This document shows, piece by piece, positions 17,836 through 26,454 of a stretch of 64,000 bases of DNA. Every line of letters starts with the position of its first letter. Position 1 is the stretch's first letter. The position numbers were made by a program, and so were the translations under genes. The stretch comes from AP-15 sp963747735 (GTDB taxonomy: Bacteria; Pseudomonadota; Alphaproteobacteria; ATCC43930; CGMCC-115725). The stretch is from assembly GCA_963747735.1 (NCBI GenBank), contig CAVVGE010000005.1, forward strand, positions 434,001-498,000, in the 5' to 3' direction. The notes beneath the pieces were generated by a model. It had not been told where the DNA came from, made no database searches, and saw only the letters and a list, made by a program, of their open reading frames with translations.

Positions 17836-18864
17836 ATGAGCACCGTCGAAACCCGCGCGCTGACCAAGCTCTTCGGCGAAGTCCCAGCGGTCGACGGCAT
17901 CGACCTGATGGCGCGGGAGGGCGAGTTCCTGGTGCTGGTCGGGCCGTCGGGCTGCGGCAAGACCACCTTGATGCGGATGATCGCCGGTCTCGAGGAGCCG
18001 AGCTCGGGTGCCGTGCTGATCGGCGGCCGCGACGTCACCGCGCTGCCACCGCGCACCCGCAACATCGCCATGGTGTTCCAGAGCTATGCGCTCTATCCGC
18101 ATCTGTCGGTCTACCGCAACATAGCCTTCCCGTTGCGCGCCCGCGGCGCCGATCGCCGCACGATCGGCGAGAGAGTGCGGTGGGCGGCGGCGATGTTCGG
18201 CATCGAGCGCCTGCTGGCGCGCAAGCCGCGCCAGCTTTCGGGCGGCGAGCGCCAGCGCGTCGCCTTGGCCCGTGCGGTGGTGCGCGAGCCGCTCGCCTTT
18301 CTGCTCGACGAGCCGCTCTCCAATCTCGACGCCAAATTGCGCACCTTGGCGCGCGACGAGCTGAAGCAGTTCCAGCGCCGCATCGGCACGACGACGATCT
18401 ATGTGACGCATGACCAGATCGAAGCCATGGGATTGGGCGACCGCATCGCCGTCTTGAACGAAGGCCGGGTGCGCCAGATCGGCACGCCGCAGGAAATCTA
18501 CCGCGACCCGGCTGACACCTTTGTCGCCACCTTCATGGGCTCGCCGCCGATGAACCTGGCCGAGCAGGATGGCGTGCTCCTCGGCTTCCGGCCCGAGAGC
18601 CTCGTCCCCAGGACGGGTGCCAATGCCGGGCGCACGGTCCCGCTGCGCATCACCCGCATCGAATATCTGGGGGCGGATTGCCTGATCTACGGCATGCTTC
18701 AGCCGCCCTTTCCCGAAAGCCCGGTGATCGTCCGCACCGCCGCCGGCCAGCCGCTGCCCGGCGGTCCGGGAGAAAGCTGCGAGTTCGCCGTTGCCGAGGG
18801 CGAGCTCAAGCGCTTCGACCGCGGCACCGGCCTGCGCTGCGACAACCGCGGCGGGCCGCCGTGA
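17836..18864 (+). CDS. ABC transporter ATPase, MalK/UgpC type
   Basis: A 342-residue cytoplasmic ATPase that powers the importer. Walker A is GPSGCGKTT at 36-44, the Q-loop is in 'MVFQSYALYPHL', the signature LSGGERQR starts at 134, Walker B is FLLDEP at 155-160 and the switch His is at 192. Beyond residue 235 there is a TOBE-like regulatory domain ('LGFRPESLVP'), as in carbohydrate importers. Its stop overlaps the next start (gtga), so translation is coupled to the permease. Confidence 0.93.
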   Translation: MSTVETRALTKLFGEVPAVDGIDLMAREGEFLVLVGPSGCGKTTLMRMIAGLEEPSSGAVLIGGRDVTALPPRTRNIAMVFQSYALYPHLSVYRNIAFPLRARGADRRTIGERVRWAAAMFGIERLLARKPRQLSGGERQRVALARAVVREPLAFLLDEPLSNLDAKLRTLARDELKQFQRRIGTTTIYVTHDQIEAMGLGDRIAVLNEGRVRQIGTPQEIYRDPADTFVATFMGSPPMNLAEQDGVLLGFRPESLVPRTGANAGRTVPLRITRIEYLGADCLIYGMLQPPFPESPVIVRTAAGQPLPGGPGESCEFAVAEGELKRFDRGTGLRCDNRGGPP

Positions 18865-19802
18865 ACGAGGCCGGCGAGCGCATCGCGGCCGAGCCGGCGG
18901 CGGGCGGGCGGCGCACCCCTTACCTCGACGACCCGGCCTGGCTCGGCCGGCTGCTGCTGGCGCCCGCCATCATCTACATCGTCGCCCTCGTCGGCTTCCC
19001 GTTCGCGCTGGCGATCCTTTACAGCCTCAGCGACGTCACCGTCGGCTCGCAAGGCTTCCACTTTGTCGGTCTCGCCAATTTCGCGCGGCTCGTCAACAGC
19101 CCCTCGTTTTGGACGGCGCTGAAGAACACGATCCTGATCACCGTCGTCTCCCAGCTCGTGGTGCTGGTGCTGGCCAATATCCTGGCGATGGCGCTGCTCA
19201 AGGATTTTCCCGGCAAATGGCTGGTTCGGCTCCTGATCCTGTTGCCCTGGGTGGCGCCGATCTCGCTCGGCAGCATCGCCTGGTTGTGGATGTTCGACCC
19301 GATCTACAGCATCTTCAACTGGGTATTGCAGGCGATCGGCTGGCTCGGCCCGAACCAGCGCTACATCTGGCTCGGCCAGCCCGATCTGGCGATGGCCTCG
19401 ATCATCGTCGTCGATGTCTGGCGGCTGTTGCCGCTGGCGACCGTCATCATCCTCGCCGGTCTCTCCTCGATCCCGACCGACATCCTGGAAGCCTCGGCGA
19501 TCGATGGTGCCGGTGCCATTCGCCGCAGCTTTGAGATCGTCCTGCCGCTGTTGCTGCCGATCATGCTGGTCGCCCTGTTGTTCGGCATCGTCTTCACCGT
19601 CTCGGACCTGGTCGTCGTCTTTGTGCTGACCCGCGGCGGCCCGTTCAACAGCACCCAGGTGTTGGCGAGCTGGTCCTATTTCACCGGCATCGACGCCGGC
19701 GACCTGGCCGGCGGGGCCGCGATCTCGCTGTTCCTGTTCCCGGTCCTGGTGGCGATCGCCGCGATCTTTCTGCGCATCGCCAAGCGGGCGGAGCCGAGCT
19801 GA
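18861..19802 (+). CDS. ABC transporter permease, MalF/UgpA type
   Basis: A 313-residue inner-membrane permease with about six membrane helices. The first helix is near residues 30-52, after a polar N-terminus. The EAA loop that docks on the ATPase reads 'EASAIDGAGAIRRSFEIVLP'. The GTG start overlaps the ATPase stop by four bases; an in-frame extension upstream would lie within the ATPase gene. It forms the importer channel with the following permease. Confidence 0.92.
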   Translation: MNEAGERIAAEPAAGGRRTPYLDDPAWLGRLLLAPAIIYIVALVGFPFALAILYSLSDVTVGSQGFHFVGLANFARLVNSPSFWTALKNTILITVVSQLVVLVLANILAMALLKDFPGKWLVRLLILLPWVAPISLGSIAWLWMFDPIYSIFNWVLQAIGWLGPNQRYIWLGQPDLAMASIIVVDVWRLLPLATVIILAGLSSIPTDILEASAIDGAGAIRRSFEIVLPLLLPIMLVALLFGIVFTVSDLVVVFVLTRGGPFNSTQVLASWSYFTGIDAGDLAGGAAISLFLFPVLVAIAAIFLRIAKRAEPS

Positions 19803-19803
19803 G

Positions 19804-20658
19804 ATGGCGCGGCCGGCGCCCAGCGCACGCAAGCTGGCTCTGGCCGGCGGCCATGGTGCGGTCATCGCCGTCTTTGTCGTCTTTGCCGCCTTCCCGTTTT
19901 ACTGGATGCTGATTACCAGCTTCAAAGAGACCCGCGACCTGATCAACACCGCCTATGACCCGTTCCTGTTCAACCTGCCGCCGACCCTCGACAATCTGCG
20001 CGTCTTATTTTTTCAGACCGCCTATCTGCGCTGGCTCGCCAACACCGCGATCGTCGGGGTCTGCGTCGTCGCCATCACCCTCCTCCTTGCGGTGCCGGCG
20101 GGCTACAGCCTGGCGCGGCTCACCGGGTCATGGGGGCAATATCTCGGGATCGGCATCTTTCTGACCTACCTGATCCCGCCGACCATCCTGTTCATCCCGT
20201 TCTCGCGGGTGATCAGCACCTTGGGGCTCCAGGATTCGTACTGGTCGCTGGTGCTGGTCTATCCGAGCTTCACCGTGCCGTTTTGCAGCTGGCTGCTGCT
20301 CGGCTTTTTCAAGACGATCCCGCACGATATCGTCGATGCCGCGCTGATCGACGGGCTGAGCCGCTTCGGCGCCTTTGTAAAAGTCGTCGTGCCGTTGTCA
20401 ATGTCCGGCATCCTGACCGTGGTGATCTTCAGCTTCACTCTCGTCCTGCAGGAATTCGTCTATGCGATCACCTTCATCACCTCGTCCTCGCAATACACGG
20501 TCGGGGTCGGGGTGCCGACCTTTCTGGTCCGCGGCGACGTCTATTTCTGGGGCTCGCTGATGGCCGCCTGCCTGATCGCCAGCGTGCCGGTCGCGATCGT
20601 CTACAACCTTTTTGTCGACCGCTTTGTCGCCGGCTTCACCGTCGGCGCCATCAAATAG
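19804..20658 (+). CDS. ABC transporter permease, MalG/UgpE type
   Basis: A 284-residue inner-membrane permease, the second channel half. The N-terminal helix (about 15-35) is followed by 'FYWMLITSFKETRDLI', typical of MalG-type proteins, and the EAA loop is 'DAALIDGLSRFGAFVKVVVP'. It begins one base after the preceding stop codon. It ends the plus-strand transporter unit and faces the convergent MOSC gene 53 bases away. Confidence 0.92.
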   Translation: MARPAPSARKLALAGGHGAVIAVFVVFAAFPFYWMLITSFKETRDLINTAYDPFLFNLPPTLDNLRVLFFQTAYLRWLANTAIVGVCVVAITLLLAVPAGYSLARLTGSWGQYLGIGIFLTYLIPPTILFIPFSRVISTLGLQDSYWSLVLVYPSFTVPFCSWLLLGFFKTIPHDIVDAALIDGLSRFGAFVKVVVPLSMSGILTVVIFSFTLVLQEFVYAITFITSSSQYTVGVGVPTFLVRGDVYFWGSLMAACLIASVPVAIVYNLFVDRFVAGFTVGAIK

Positions 20659-20711
20659 CCGGCAGCCGTGCGGAGGGCGCGCTCGTCTGACCCCGCCGAT
20701 TTATCCGACGC

Positions 20712-21494
20712 CTAGCCCGGCCCGCTCAAGCGGTCGCCGACGGCGATCTCGCCACCGGCCAGAACCTCGGCGTAGACGCCCATGTTGATGTGGCCGAAAT
20801 TCCGGTCGAGCGCGGCAGGGATGTCGAGGTCGCGCTCGGCGGTGGCGGGATTGACCTGGGTCGCGGCACACCGGGTGATCGCCGAGACGACGTGGAGCCG
20901 CACCGCGCCGAGGGTGATCTCGGCGCCGATCCAACCGAGCTCCTGCCATGCCGGCGGCCCGTCGAAATAGAAATTCGCGCGAAACCGGATCGGATCGACC
21001 GGCGCGCCCATCGCCGCTTCGAGGGCGCCGATGCTGGCGCGGTTGATCAGCGAGACATATTGCCCGGTCGCCGCATTGGGCCTGCGCCTTGCGTCGGCAA
21101 ACGCGTGCCCCGGCGCCTCGACAACATGCAGCGGCCCATCCACCGCGGGCCGGAGAAAATCGGTGTAGAATTCTGCGACATCTCGACAACCGCCGGGCTC
21201 GGTCATCCGCCCGCGCAGCAAGACCCGGCCCCCTTCGGCGATCGTCAGCACGCTGTTTTCGGCGTCGAAGCGGGTTTGCAGCCGCGCCAATTTCTCGTCG
21301 CGCATCAGCATGATGAAATGCCGCTTTGGCAGCCATTCCGGGTTTTGCGGATCGAACACCGTCGAGCCGAGCGCGATTGCAAAGCGCCGGTCCTGCGGCA
21401 GGCATTGCCCCGGCGCCAGCATCACCCGATCCAGCTTCTCGGCGCTCAACCCCTTTACCGGATAACGGTAGATCGCCCCGATCGTGCTTGTCAT
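20712..21494 (-). CDS. MOSC domain-containing protein
   Basis: A 260-residue protein with an N-terminal beta-barrel MOSC_N domain ('IGAIYRYPVKGLSAEKL') and a MOSC domain (about 110-255). The family Cys is in 'AITRCAATQVNPATAERD'; in mARC and YcbX-type proteins this Cys ligates the molybdenum of a molybdopterin cofactor. Such proteins reduce N-hydroxylated compounds or handle sulfur from the cofactor. It is last in a long minus-strand run from dapF, 21 bases after the small conserved gene, but its role is unrelated to the cell-wall and tRNA genes there. Confidence 0.86.
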   Translation of the reverse strand: MTSTIGAIYRYPVKGLSAEKLDRVMLAPGQCLPQDRRFAIALGSTVFDPQNPEWLPKRHFIMLMRDEKLARLQTRFDAENSVLTIAEGGRVLLRGRMTEPGGCRDVAEFYTDFLRPAVDGPLHVVEAPGHAFADARRRPNAATGQYVSLINRASIGALEAAMGAPVDPIRFRANFYFDGPPAWQELGWIGAEITLGAVRLHVVSAITRCAATQVNPATAERDLDIPAALDRNFGHINMGVYAEVLAGGEIAVGDRLSGPG

Positions 21495-21515
21495 GACACC
21501 GCCTCGATTTTCCGC

Positions 21516-21863
21516 TTATGGCAGCCTTTGCAGCCGGGAAATCGCCTCGTCGGGCGTGATCGCCTGATCCCATAAATCGATGATCACGGAGCGGTTCAGC
21601 TCGATCCAGCGACTGACGAACGCGACATCGGCTGCCGGCAGGCTGCCGGGCACGATCTCGCGGGGCGACGGCTGCACCGCCATCGACGCTGCCGCCCGCC
21701 ACGACCCGCGGCCGCCGGGGAGGGTGCTGACCTTAACCCGCACATCGAGCGGATAGCCGTCGTTTTCGGTAATCCACACCGCCATCGGCAGCCCCGTTTG
21801 ATGCGGCAGGCGCTTCACGCTCGCCCAATCCTCGGAGAGCTGGTCGAGACCGGTTTCGCTCAT
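21516..21863 (-). CDS. Small conserved protein of unknown function
   Basis: A 115-residue protein without signal peptide or membrane segment. 'LPHQTGLPMAVWITENDGYP' and 'DVRVKVSTLPGGRG' followed by 'SRWIELNRSVIIDLWDQAI' recall a family of ~100-residue hypothetical proteins I have seen in alphaproteobacteria; no function is known to me. It sits 10 bases after the ftsY stop, where alphaproteobacteria often carry the septation gene ispZ instead. The start at 21863 is the first Met after the ftsY stop. Confidence 0.65.
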   Translation of the reverse strand: MSETGLDQLSEDWASVKRLPHQTGLPMAVWITENDGYPLDVRVKVSTLPGGRGSWRAAASMAVQPSPREIVPGSLPAADVAFVSRWIELNRSVIIDLWDQAITPDEAISRLQRLP

Positions 21864-21873
21864 CCTCTTTTTG

Positions 21874-22956
21874 TCACGCATCGAGGCCGACCAGGCTGCG
21901 GGCGTAAGCGCGGGCCTCGAACGGGCGCAGATCCTCGGCGGTTTCGCCGACCCCCAATGCGTGGATCGGGATGCCGTATTTCTCGGCGAGCGAAACCAGG
22001 ACACCGCCGCGCGCGGTGCCGTCGAGCTTGGTCATGACGATGCCGGTCACGCCGATCATGTCGCGAAAGATTTCGGCTTGCGCGTGCGCGTTCTGGCCGA
22101 CCGTGGCGTCGAGCACCAAGAGCACCGAATGCGGCGCCTGCGGGTCGAGCTTTTTCAGCACGCGGGCGATCTTTTGCAATTCGCCCATCAGATCGGCCTT
22201 GTTGTGCAGCCGGCCGGCGGTGTCGATCAGCAGGATGTCGTCGCCGGCAGCGCGCGCCTCGGCGAGCGCGTCATAGGCGAGGCCGGCCGCGTCCGAGCCG
22301 GCGGGCCGCACCACCACCGGGCAGCCGGTGCGCTCGCCCCAGATTTGCAATTGCTCGACCGCGGCGGCGCGAAAGGTGTCGCCGGCGGCGAGCCGCACCC
22401 GATGCCCGGCGTCGCGGTATTGCCGGGCGAGCTTGGCGATCGTCGTCGTCTTGCCGCTGCCGTTGACGCCGACGACCAGGATCACAAAGGGCTTTTTTGC
22501 CGGGTCGAGGCGCAGCGGCTTGGTGACCGGCTCGACCAAGCGAACCACCTCGTCGGCGAGAGCCATGCGCACCTCCTCGGGCGTGACCTCCTGGCCAAAG
22601 CGGGTCCGGCGCAGGCGCTCGGTGACCTCACTGGCGACCCCGACCCCCATATCGCTGGCGATCAGCAATTCTTCGAGCTCGAAAAGCGCCGCATCGTCGA
22701 GCCGGCGGCGGTTGAAGATCGCGTTGATGCCGTCGTTGAGCCGCGCCGAGCTGCGCGCGAGCCCGGCGCGCAGCCGGCCGTACCAGCCCCGCGGCTCTTC
22801 GCTCGCGGCAGCGTCTTCGGATTGGCGCGTTTCTTGCCGCGCCTCGCTCGCGGCGGCCTCCTCGGATTGGCGAACCTCTTCGACCTCGGGCTCGGCCGGC
22901 ATTTCGGCGGCAACCGCCGCCGGCTCCTCGGTGGCACCACGCCGCCAGAACCTCAC
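21874..22956 (-). CDS. ftsY: Signal recognition particle receptor FtsY
   Basis: A 360-residue membrane-associated GTPase that receives ribosome-SRP complexes for cotranslational insertion. The N-terminus (1-60) is acidic and repetitive ('EEAAASEARQETRQSEDAAA'), as in FtsY A domains. The NG domain follows, with G1 'GVNGSGKTTT' at 163-172, 'DTAGR' near 247 and 'TKLDGTARGG' as G4. The start is GTG at 22956, which overlaps the mtaB stop as gtga; this gives translational coupling and a sensible length. Confidence 0.95.
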   Translation of the reverse strand: MRFWRRGATEEPAAVAAEMPAEPEVEEVRQSEEAAASEARQETRQSEDAAASEEPRGWYGRLRAGLARSSARLNDGINAIFNRRRLDDAALFELEELLIASDMGVGVASEVTERLRRTRFGQEVTPEEVRMALADEVVRLVEPVTKPLRLDPAKKPFVILVVGVNGSGKTTTIAKLARQYRDAGHRVRLAAGDTFRAAAVEQLQIWGERTGCPVVVRPAGSDAAGLAYDALAEARAAGDDILLIDTAGRLHNKADLMGELQKIARVLKKLDPQAPHSVLLVLDATVGQNAHAQAEIFRDMIGVTGIVMTKLDGTARGGVLVSLAEKYGIPIHALGVGETAEDLRPFEARAYARSLVGLDA

Positions 22957-24182
22957 GGCACCGGCACTCCGACCAGCTGCGCGCCATCGCTGTCGACGAG
23001 GCGCATCCGCTGCACCCTCCCCGCTTCGCCTGCGCCGGCACAAGCGACGCGGGCGTAGAACGCCGCCCGGCCGAGACCCGCGCGCTCGATCAGCACCTCG
23101 GTCTCGCTGCCGATCCGTGCCCGCAGCTCGGAGGCGAGCGCCGTCTGGCCGGCGGCGCGCAATCGCGCCGCCCGCTCCCGAACGACATCGCCCGGAAGCT
23201 GCGGCATGCGCGCCGCCGGGGTGCCGGGCCGGGCGCTGTACGGAAAGACATGGACAAAGGCGAGCCCGCACTCCGCGACGAGATCGAGGCTGTTGGCGAA
23301 CATGGCTTCGCTCTCGGTCGGAAAGCCCGCGATCAGGTCGGCGCCGAGCGCCACCTCCGGGCGCAAAAGACGGGCGCGGCCGGCGACGGCGATCGCGTCG
23401 GCGCGCGAATGCCGGCGCTTCATCCGCTTCAGGATCAGATTGTCGCCGGCCTGCAGCGACAAATGCAGGTGCGGCATCAGCCGCTCGTCGTCGCCAAAGA
23501 GCCGCCACAGCTCGTCGTCGATCTCGACCGGGTCGAGCGAGGAGAGGCGCAGCCGGGAAAGCTCGGGGACCGCGGCGAGGAGCCGGCGCGCCATCTGCCC
23601 GAGGCTCGGCCGGCCGGGCAAATCGGCGCCGTAGGCGGTCAGGTCCACCCCGGTCAGCACGATCTCGCGATAACCGGCTTTAACCAAGCCTCGCGCCTGC
23701 TCGGCGATGGCGCCGATCGGCACCGAGCGGCTCGGTCCGCGGGCGTAAGGGATGATGCAAAAGGTGCAGCGGTGGTCGCAGCCCTGCTGGACCTGGAGAT
23801 AAGCGCGCGCCCGGCCCTCGAAGCCATCGACGAGATGCGCCGCCGTCTCCGCCGGATCGCCGGGTGCCACACCCTCCGGGCGATAGCTTTCGGCGCGCAG
23901 CTTTGCCCGATTGTCGAGCACGCGGTCGACCTCGGGCAAGGCTGCATAGCGCTCGGGCGCGAGCTCGGCGGCGCAGCCGGTAACGATGATCTGCGCCCCT
24001 GGGTGGTCGCGGCGAGCGCGGCGGATCGCTTGTCGCGCCTGCCGCTCGGCCTCGGCGGTGACAGCGCAAGTATTGACGATGACCGCACCGTCGAGCCCGG
24101 CCGCCGCAGCGGCGCGGCGCATCACCTCGCTCTCGAACGCGTTCAGCCGGCAGCCAAAGGTGATGATCTCGTTGCCCTGCAT
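22953..24182 (-). CDS. mtaB: tRNA (N6-L-threonylcarbamoyladenosine(37)-C2)-methylthiotransferase
   Basis: A 409-residue radical SAM enzyme that adds a methylthio group to t6A37 in ANN-decoding tRNAs. The N-terminal MTTase domain has Cys11, Cys39 and Cys70 for the second 4Fe-4S cluster. The radical SAM cluster is Cys135, Cys139 and Cys142 in 'GCDHRCTFCIIPYARGPSRS'. A TRAM-like tail is short. The start at 24182 ('MQGNEIITFGCRLN') puts the first Cys where the family has it, eight bases after dapF ends. The dapF-mtaB-ftsY order is typical of alphaproteobacteria. Confidence 0.95.
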   Translation of the reverse strand: MQGNEIITFGCRLNAFESEVMRRAAAAAGLDGAVIVNTCAVTAEAERQARQAIRRARRDHPGAQIIVTGCAAELAPERYAALPEVDRVLDNRAKLRAESYRPEGVAPGDPAETAAHLVDGFEGRARAYLQVQQGCDHRCTFCIIPYARGPSRSVPIGAIAEQARGLVKAGYREIVLTGVDLTAYGADLPGRPSLGQMARRLLAAVPELSRLRLSSLDPVEIDDELWRLFGDDERLMPHLHLSLQAGDNLILKRMKRRHSRADAIAVAGRARLLRPEVALGADLIAGFPTESEAMFANSLDLVAECGLAFVHVFPYSARPGTPAARMPQLPGDVVRERAARLRAAGQTALASELRARIGSETEVLIERAGLGRAAFYARVACAGAGEAGRVQRMRLVDSDGAQLVGVPVP

Positions 24183-24190
24183 CGTCGGGG

Positions 24191-25030
24191 TCAGCCGCCG
24201 GCCAATAGCTGCGAGTCGAAGCTGCCCTCGAAGCTCAGCGCCGCCGGCCCGGTCATGACCACATGCCGGTCCTCGCGCCACAGTATGTCGAGCGCGCCGC
24301 CGTCGAGCATCACCTCGGCGCGGCGCTCCACCAGCCCGCGCCGGCTCGCCGCCACCACCGCCGCGCAGGCGCCGCTGCCGCAGGCGCGCGTGATCCCGGC
24401 GCCCCGCTCCCACACCCTCAGCCGCAAATGCCGGGGGTCGCGCACCGTGGCGACGCCGATATTGGCGCGCTCGGGGAACATGGGATCGTGCTCCAGGGCG
24501 GGGCCGAGCCCGGCAAGGTCGATGGCATCGACCTCATCGACAAAAAACGTCGCATGCGGGTTGCCGATATTGGTGCAGGCAGGCAGGGCGAGCGGCCCCA
24601 GCGTCAGGTCGAGCCGGTCGGTGTCGGCCGGTCGCGCGAGCGGGATTTCGCGCCACAGCGTGCGCGCCTCCCCCATATCGACGGCGACGCGGCCATCGGG
24701 CTGCACCTCGGCTTCAAGGAGACCGGCGGCAGTCTCGATCCGCACCCGTTGCTCACCGGTCTCGCGGGCCGCGAGCCAGGCGATGCAGCGCGTGCCGTTG
24801 CCGCAAGCCTCGGCCTCGCTGCCGTCGGGGTTGCGGATGCGCATGGCGAGCTGGGCCCGCGGGTGGGCCGGCGGCTCGAGCAGGATCACCTGGTCGCAGC
24901 CGATGCCGGTATGGCGGTCGGCGAGCGCGCGCGCTTCTTTGGCGCCGAGCGTGATCAAGCCGCGGCGGGCGTCGAGCACGACAAAATCATTGCCGAGCCC
25001 GTGCATTTTGAGAAACGCGATCTTGCCCAT
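24191..25030 (-). CDS. dapF: Diaminopimelate epimerase
   Basis: A 279-residue cytoplasmic enzyme that converts LL- to meso-diaminopimelate for lysine and peptidoglycan. Both catalytic cysteines are present: Cys76 in 'EACGNGTRC' and Cys217 in 'RACGSGAC'. The N-terminal 'KMHGLGNDFVVLD' is diagnostic. The length matches the family. It heads the dapF-mtaB-ftsY block. Confidence 0.96.
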   Translation of the reverse strand: MGKIAFLKMHGLGNDFVVLDARRGLITLGAKEARALADRHTGIGCDQVILLEPPAHPRAQLAMRIRNPDGSEAEACGNGTRCIAWLAARETGEQRVRIETAAGLLEAEVQPDGRVAVDMGEARTLWREIPLARPADTDRLDLTLGPLALPACTNIGNPHATFFVDEVDAIDLAGLGPALEHDPMFPERANIGVATVRDPRHLRLRVWERGAGITRACGSGACAAVVAASRRGLVERRAEVMLDGGALDILWREDRHVVMTGPAALSFEGSFDSQLLAGG

Positions 25031-25080
25031 GCCGGCCGGTTATATGGCGGTCCGGCGGCCGCTGTCCAACCGCGGCGGGC

Positions 25081-25560
25081 TCAGCCCTTTCGCTCCGACG
25101 ACTTTGCGGCGGCGTGGCGGGTGGCGGATTTGCCGTGCGACGCGCTTCTGGCCTTGCCGGCCGAGCCGGCCGATCTGGTGTGCGCGGCCGACGCCGTCCG
25201 TGTCGCTCTGCCGGGCTTTGCGACCGCGAGATGCGTGGCGCGGCTTTTGCCTCTCGTCTTGCCGGCGGTCCGGATCCCCGCCCGGTGGTGCGCGGAGAGC
25301 TTGGCATGGTGTCGGGCTTCTGCCGCCGGCGCATGGCCAGGCGGAGCGACGGCGTCCACTGCGGCCGCGCCCTGGTCGGCGGCGGACCAGTCCTCGCTCC
25401 GGACCGTCGGCGCCGCCGTGTTATGGGTGAAATAGGCGGGCGTAGCGCCGCCCGGGGTGAAATTCTTGGTGCCATAGGCCGGCATCTCGGCGGCATAGGC
25501 CGGCAACCCGGCGGCACCCAGCGCCACGGCAAGAACAGCGATCGTCAACCGCTTCGGCAT
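25081..25560 (-). CDS. Secreted basic protein of unknown function
   Basis: A 159-residue protein with a clear Sec signal peptide ('LTIAVLAVALGAAGLPAYA', cleavage after AYA). The mature protein has a short neutral segment ('YGTKNFTPGGATPAYFTHNT') followed by ~100 residues very rich in Ala, Lys, Arg, Ser and His without predicted structure. It resembles periplasmic low-complexity proteins of Rhodospirillales-type bacteria. No function is known; the basic tail could bind nucleic acid or cell-wall polyanions. It lies 50 bases upstream of dapF on the same strand. Confidence 0.65.
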   Translation of the reverse strand: MPKRLTIAVLAVALGAAGLPAYAAEMPAYGTKNFTPGGATPAYFTHNTAAPTVRSEDWSAADQGAAAVDAVAPPGHAPAAEARHHAKLSAHHRAGIRTAGKTRGKSRATHLAVAKPGRATRTASAAHTRSAGSAGKARSASHGKSATRHAAAKSSERKG

Positions 25561-25585
25561 CCCCTGCTCCCCCCTTCTGTTCCCC

Positions 25586-26224
25586 TCACCGCTTTCCGGC
25601 GTTCCAGTCTTCCACGGTCAGCCGGTCCATCAGAAACAAGTCGCTGGTGCGGGCGTACCAGCCGCGCCCGTGCATGCGGCCGATCAGCCGCATCCGGTCG
25701 GTGTGGACGTAGGTCTTGGCGACATCGACGAGGTCGTCGCGGATGTGGATGTGAATGACCCGGCCGATTTCGAGCGTCGAGCCCGGCCCGAGCGAAACGC
25801 CGGTCACCCGCAGGCACTCGAAGCTGACCGGCGATTGCGCGATGCGCGGCGGGCGAACGCCAGCCGAGGGCAGCGGCGTCAACCGGGCGTGGTCGAGCTC
25901 GCCGATCCCGGCCGGAAAATCGACGGCGCAGATGTTCATCCGCTCGGCCAATTCCTCATCGACCAGGTTGACGACGAATTCGCCGCTGTCGCGGATGTTG
26001 CGCTCGGTGTCCTTGTAGCCGTCGCCACCCGAATCGCCCGGGCTGATGCCGAGCACGACGATCGGCGGCACCGAGCTGACCGCGTTGAAAAAGCTGAAGG
26101 GTGCCGCGTTGACCCGGCCCTCGCGATCGACCGTCGTGGCGAGCGCGATCGGCCGCGGCACGACGGTCGAAACCAGGAGCTTGTAGGCGTCGGTGGCCGG
26201 CATCTGCGCCAGGTCGAAATGCAT
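25586..26224 (-). CDS. Flavin reductase-like FMN-binding protein
   Basis: A 212-residue protein with a split-barrel FMN-binding fold: 'LVSTVVPRPIALATTVD', 'NAAPFSFFNAVSSVPPIVVL' and 'FVVNLVDEELAERMN' are the standard flavin reductase blocks. Related proteins reduce FMN with NAD(P)H for two-component monooxygenases or act as ester-type hydrolases. The start at 26224 follows ggaggagggg; the frame extends 32 codons further without similarity. It heads the minus-strand series and is divergent from the giant surface protein gene. Confidence 0.85.
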   Translation of the reverse strand: MHFDLAQMPATDAYKLLVSTVVPRPIALATTVDREGRVNAAPFSFFNAVSSVPPIVVLGISPGDSGGDGYKDTERNIRDSGEFVVNLVDEELAERMNICAVDFPAGIGELDHARLTPLPSAGVRPPRIAQSPVSFECLRVTGVSLGPGSTLEIGRVIHIHIRDDLVDVAKTYVHTDRMRLIGRMHGRGWYARTSDLFLMDRLTVEDWNAGKR

Positions 26225-26320
26225 CCCCTCCTCCGGTGCGGTGGCTGCCGGGCGACAGAATAACCCGATTCGGCCGGCGGGCCACCCCTCTGCCGGCGCA
26301 TGCGCAGCGGTCACGGGCAC

Positions 26321-26440
26321 AGATCAGCGGCTCTTGCGTTAACGTAAATAATGGCTTCTTCAGGATATTTTAAGTTGTGCTTTAATCTATTTTGTGTTAA
26401 AACGTTACAAACCTTGTTTGTGCAAGCGTTGCGCCGGTCC
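26321..26440 (+). promoter_or_regulatory. AT-rich promoter region of the giant surface protein
   Basis: About 100 bases (26336-26420) are strikingly AT-rich compared with the surrounding GC-rich DNA, with ttaacgtaa and aaaacgtta motifs. The 26225-26454 gap is divergent between the flavin reductase and the giant gene, and a ribosome site ggagagaga lies just before the ATG at 26455. I cannot fix -35/-10 boxes; the composition suggests a regulated or xenogeneically silenced promoter. Confidence 0.45.
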
Positions 26441-26454
26441 GGAGAGAGAACGTC

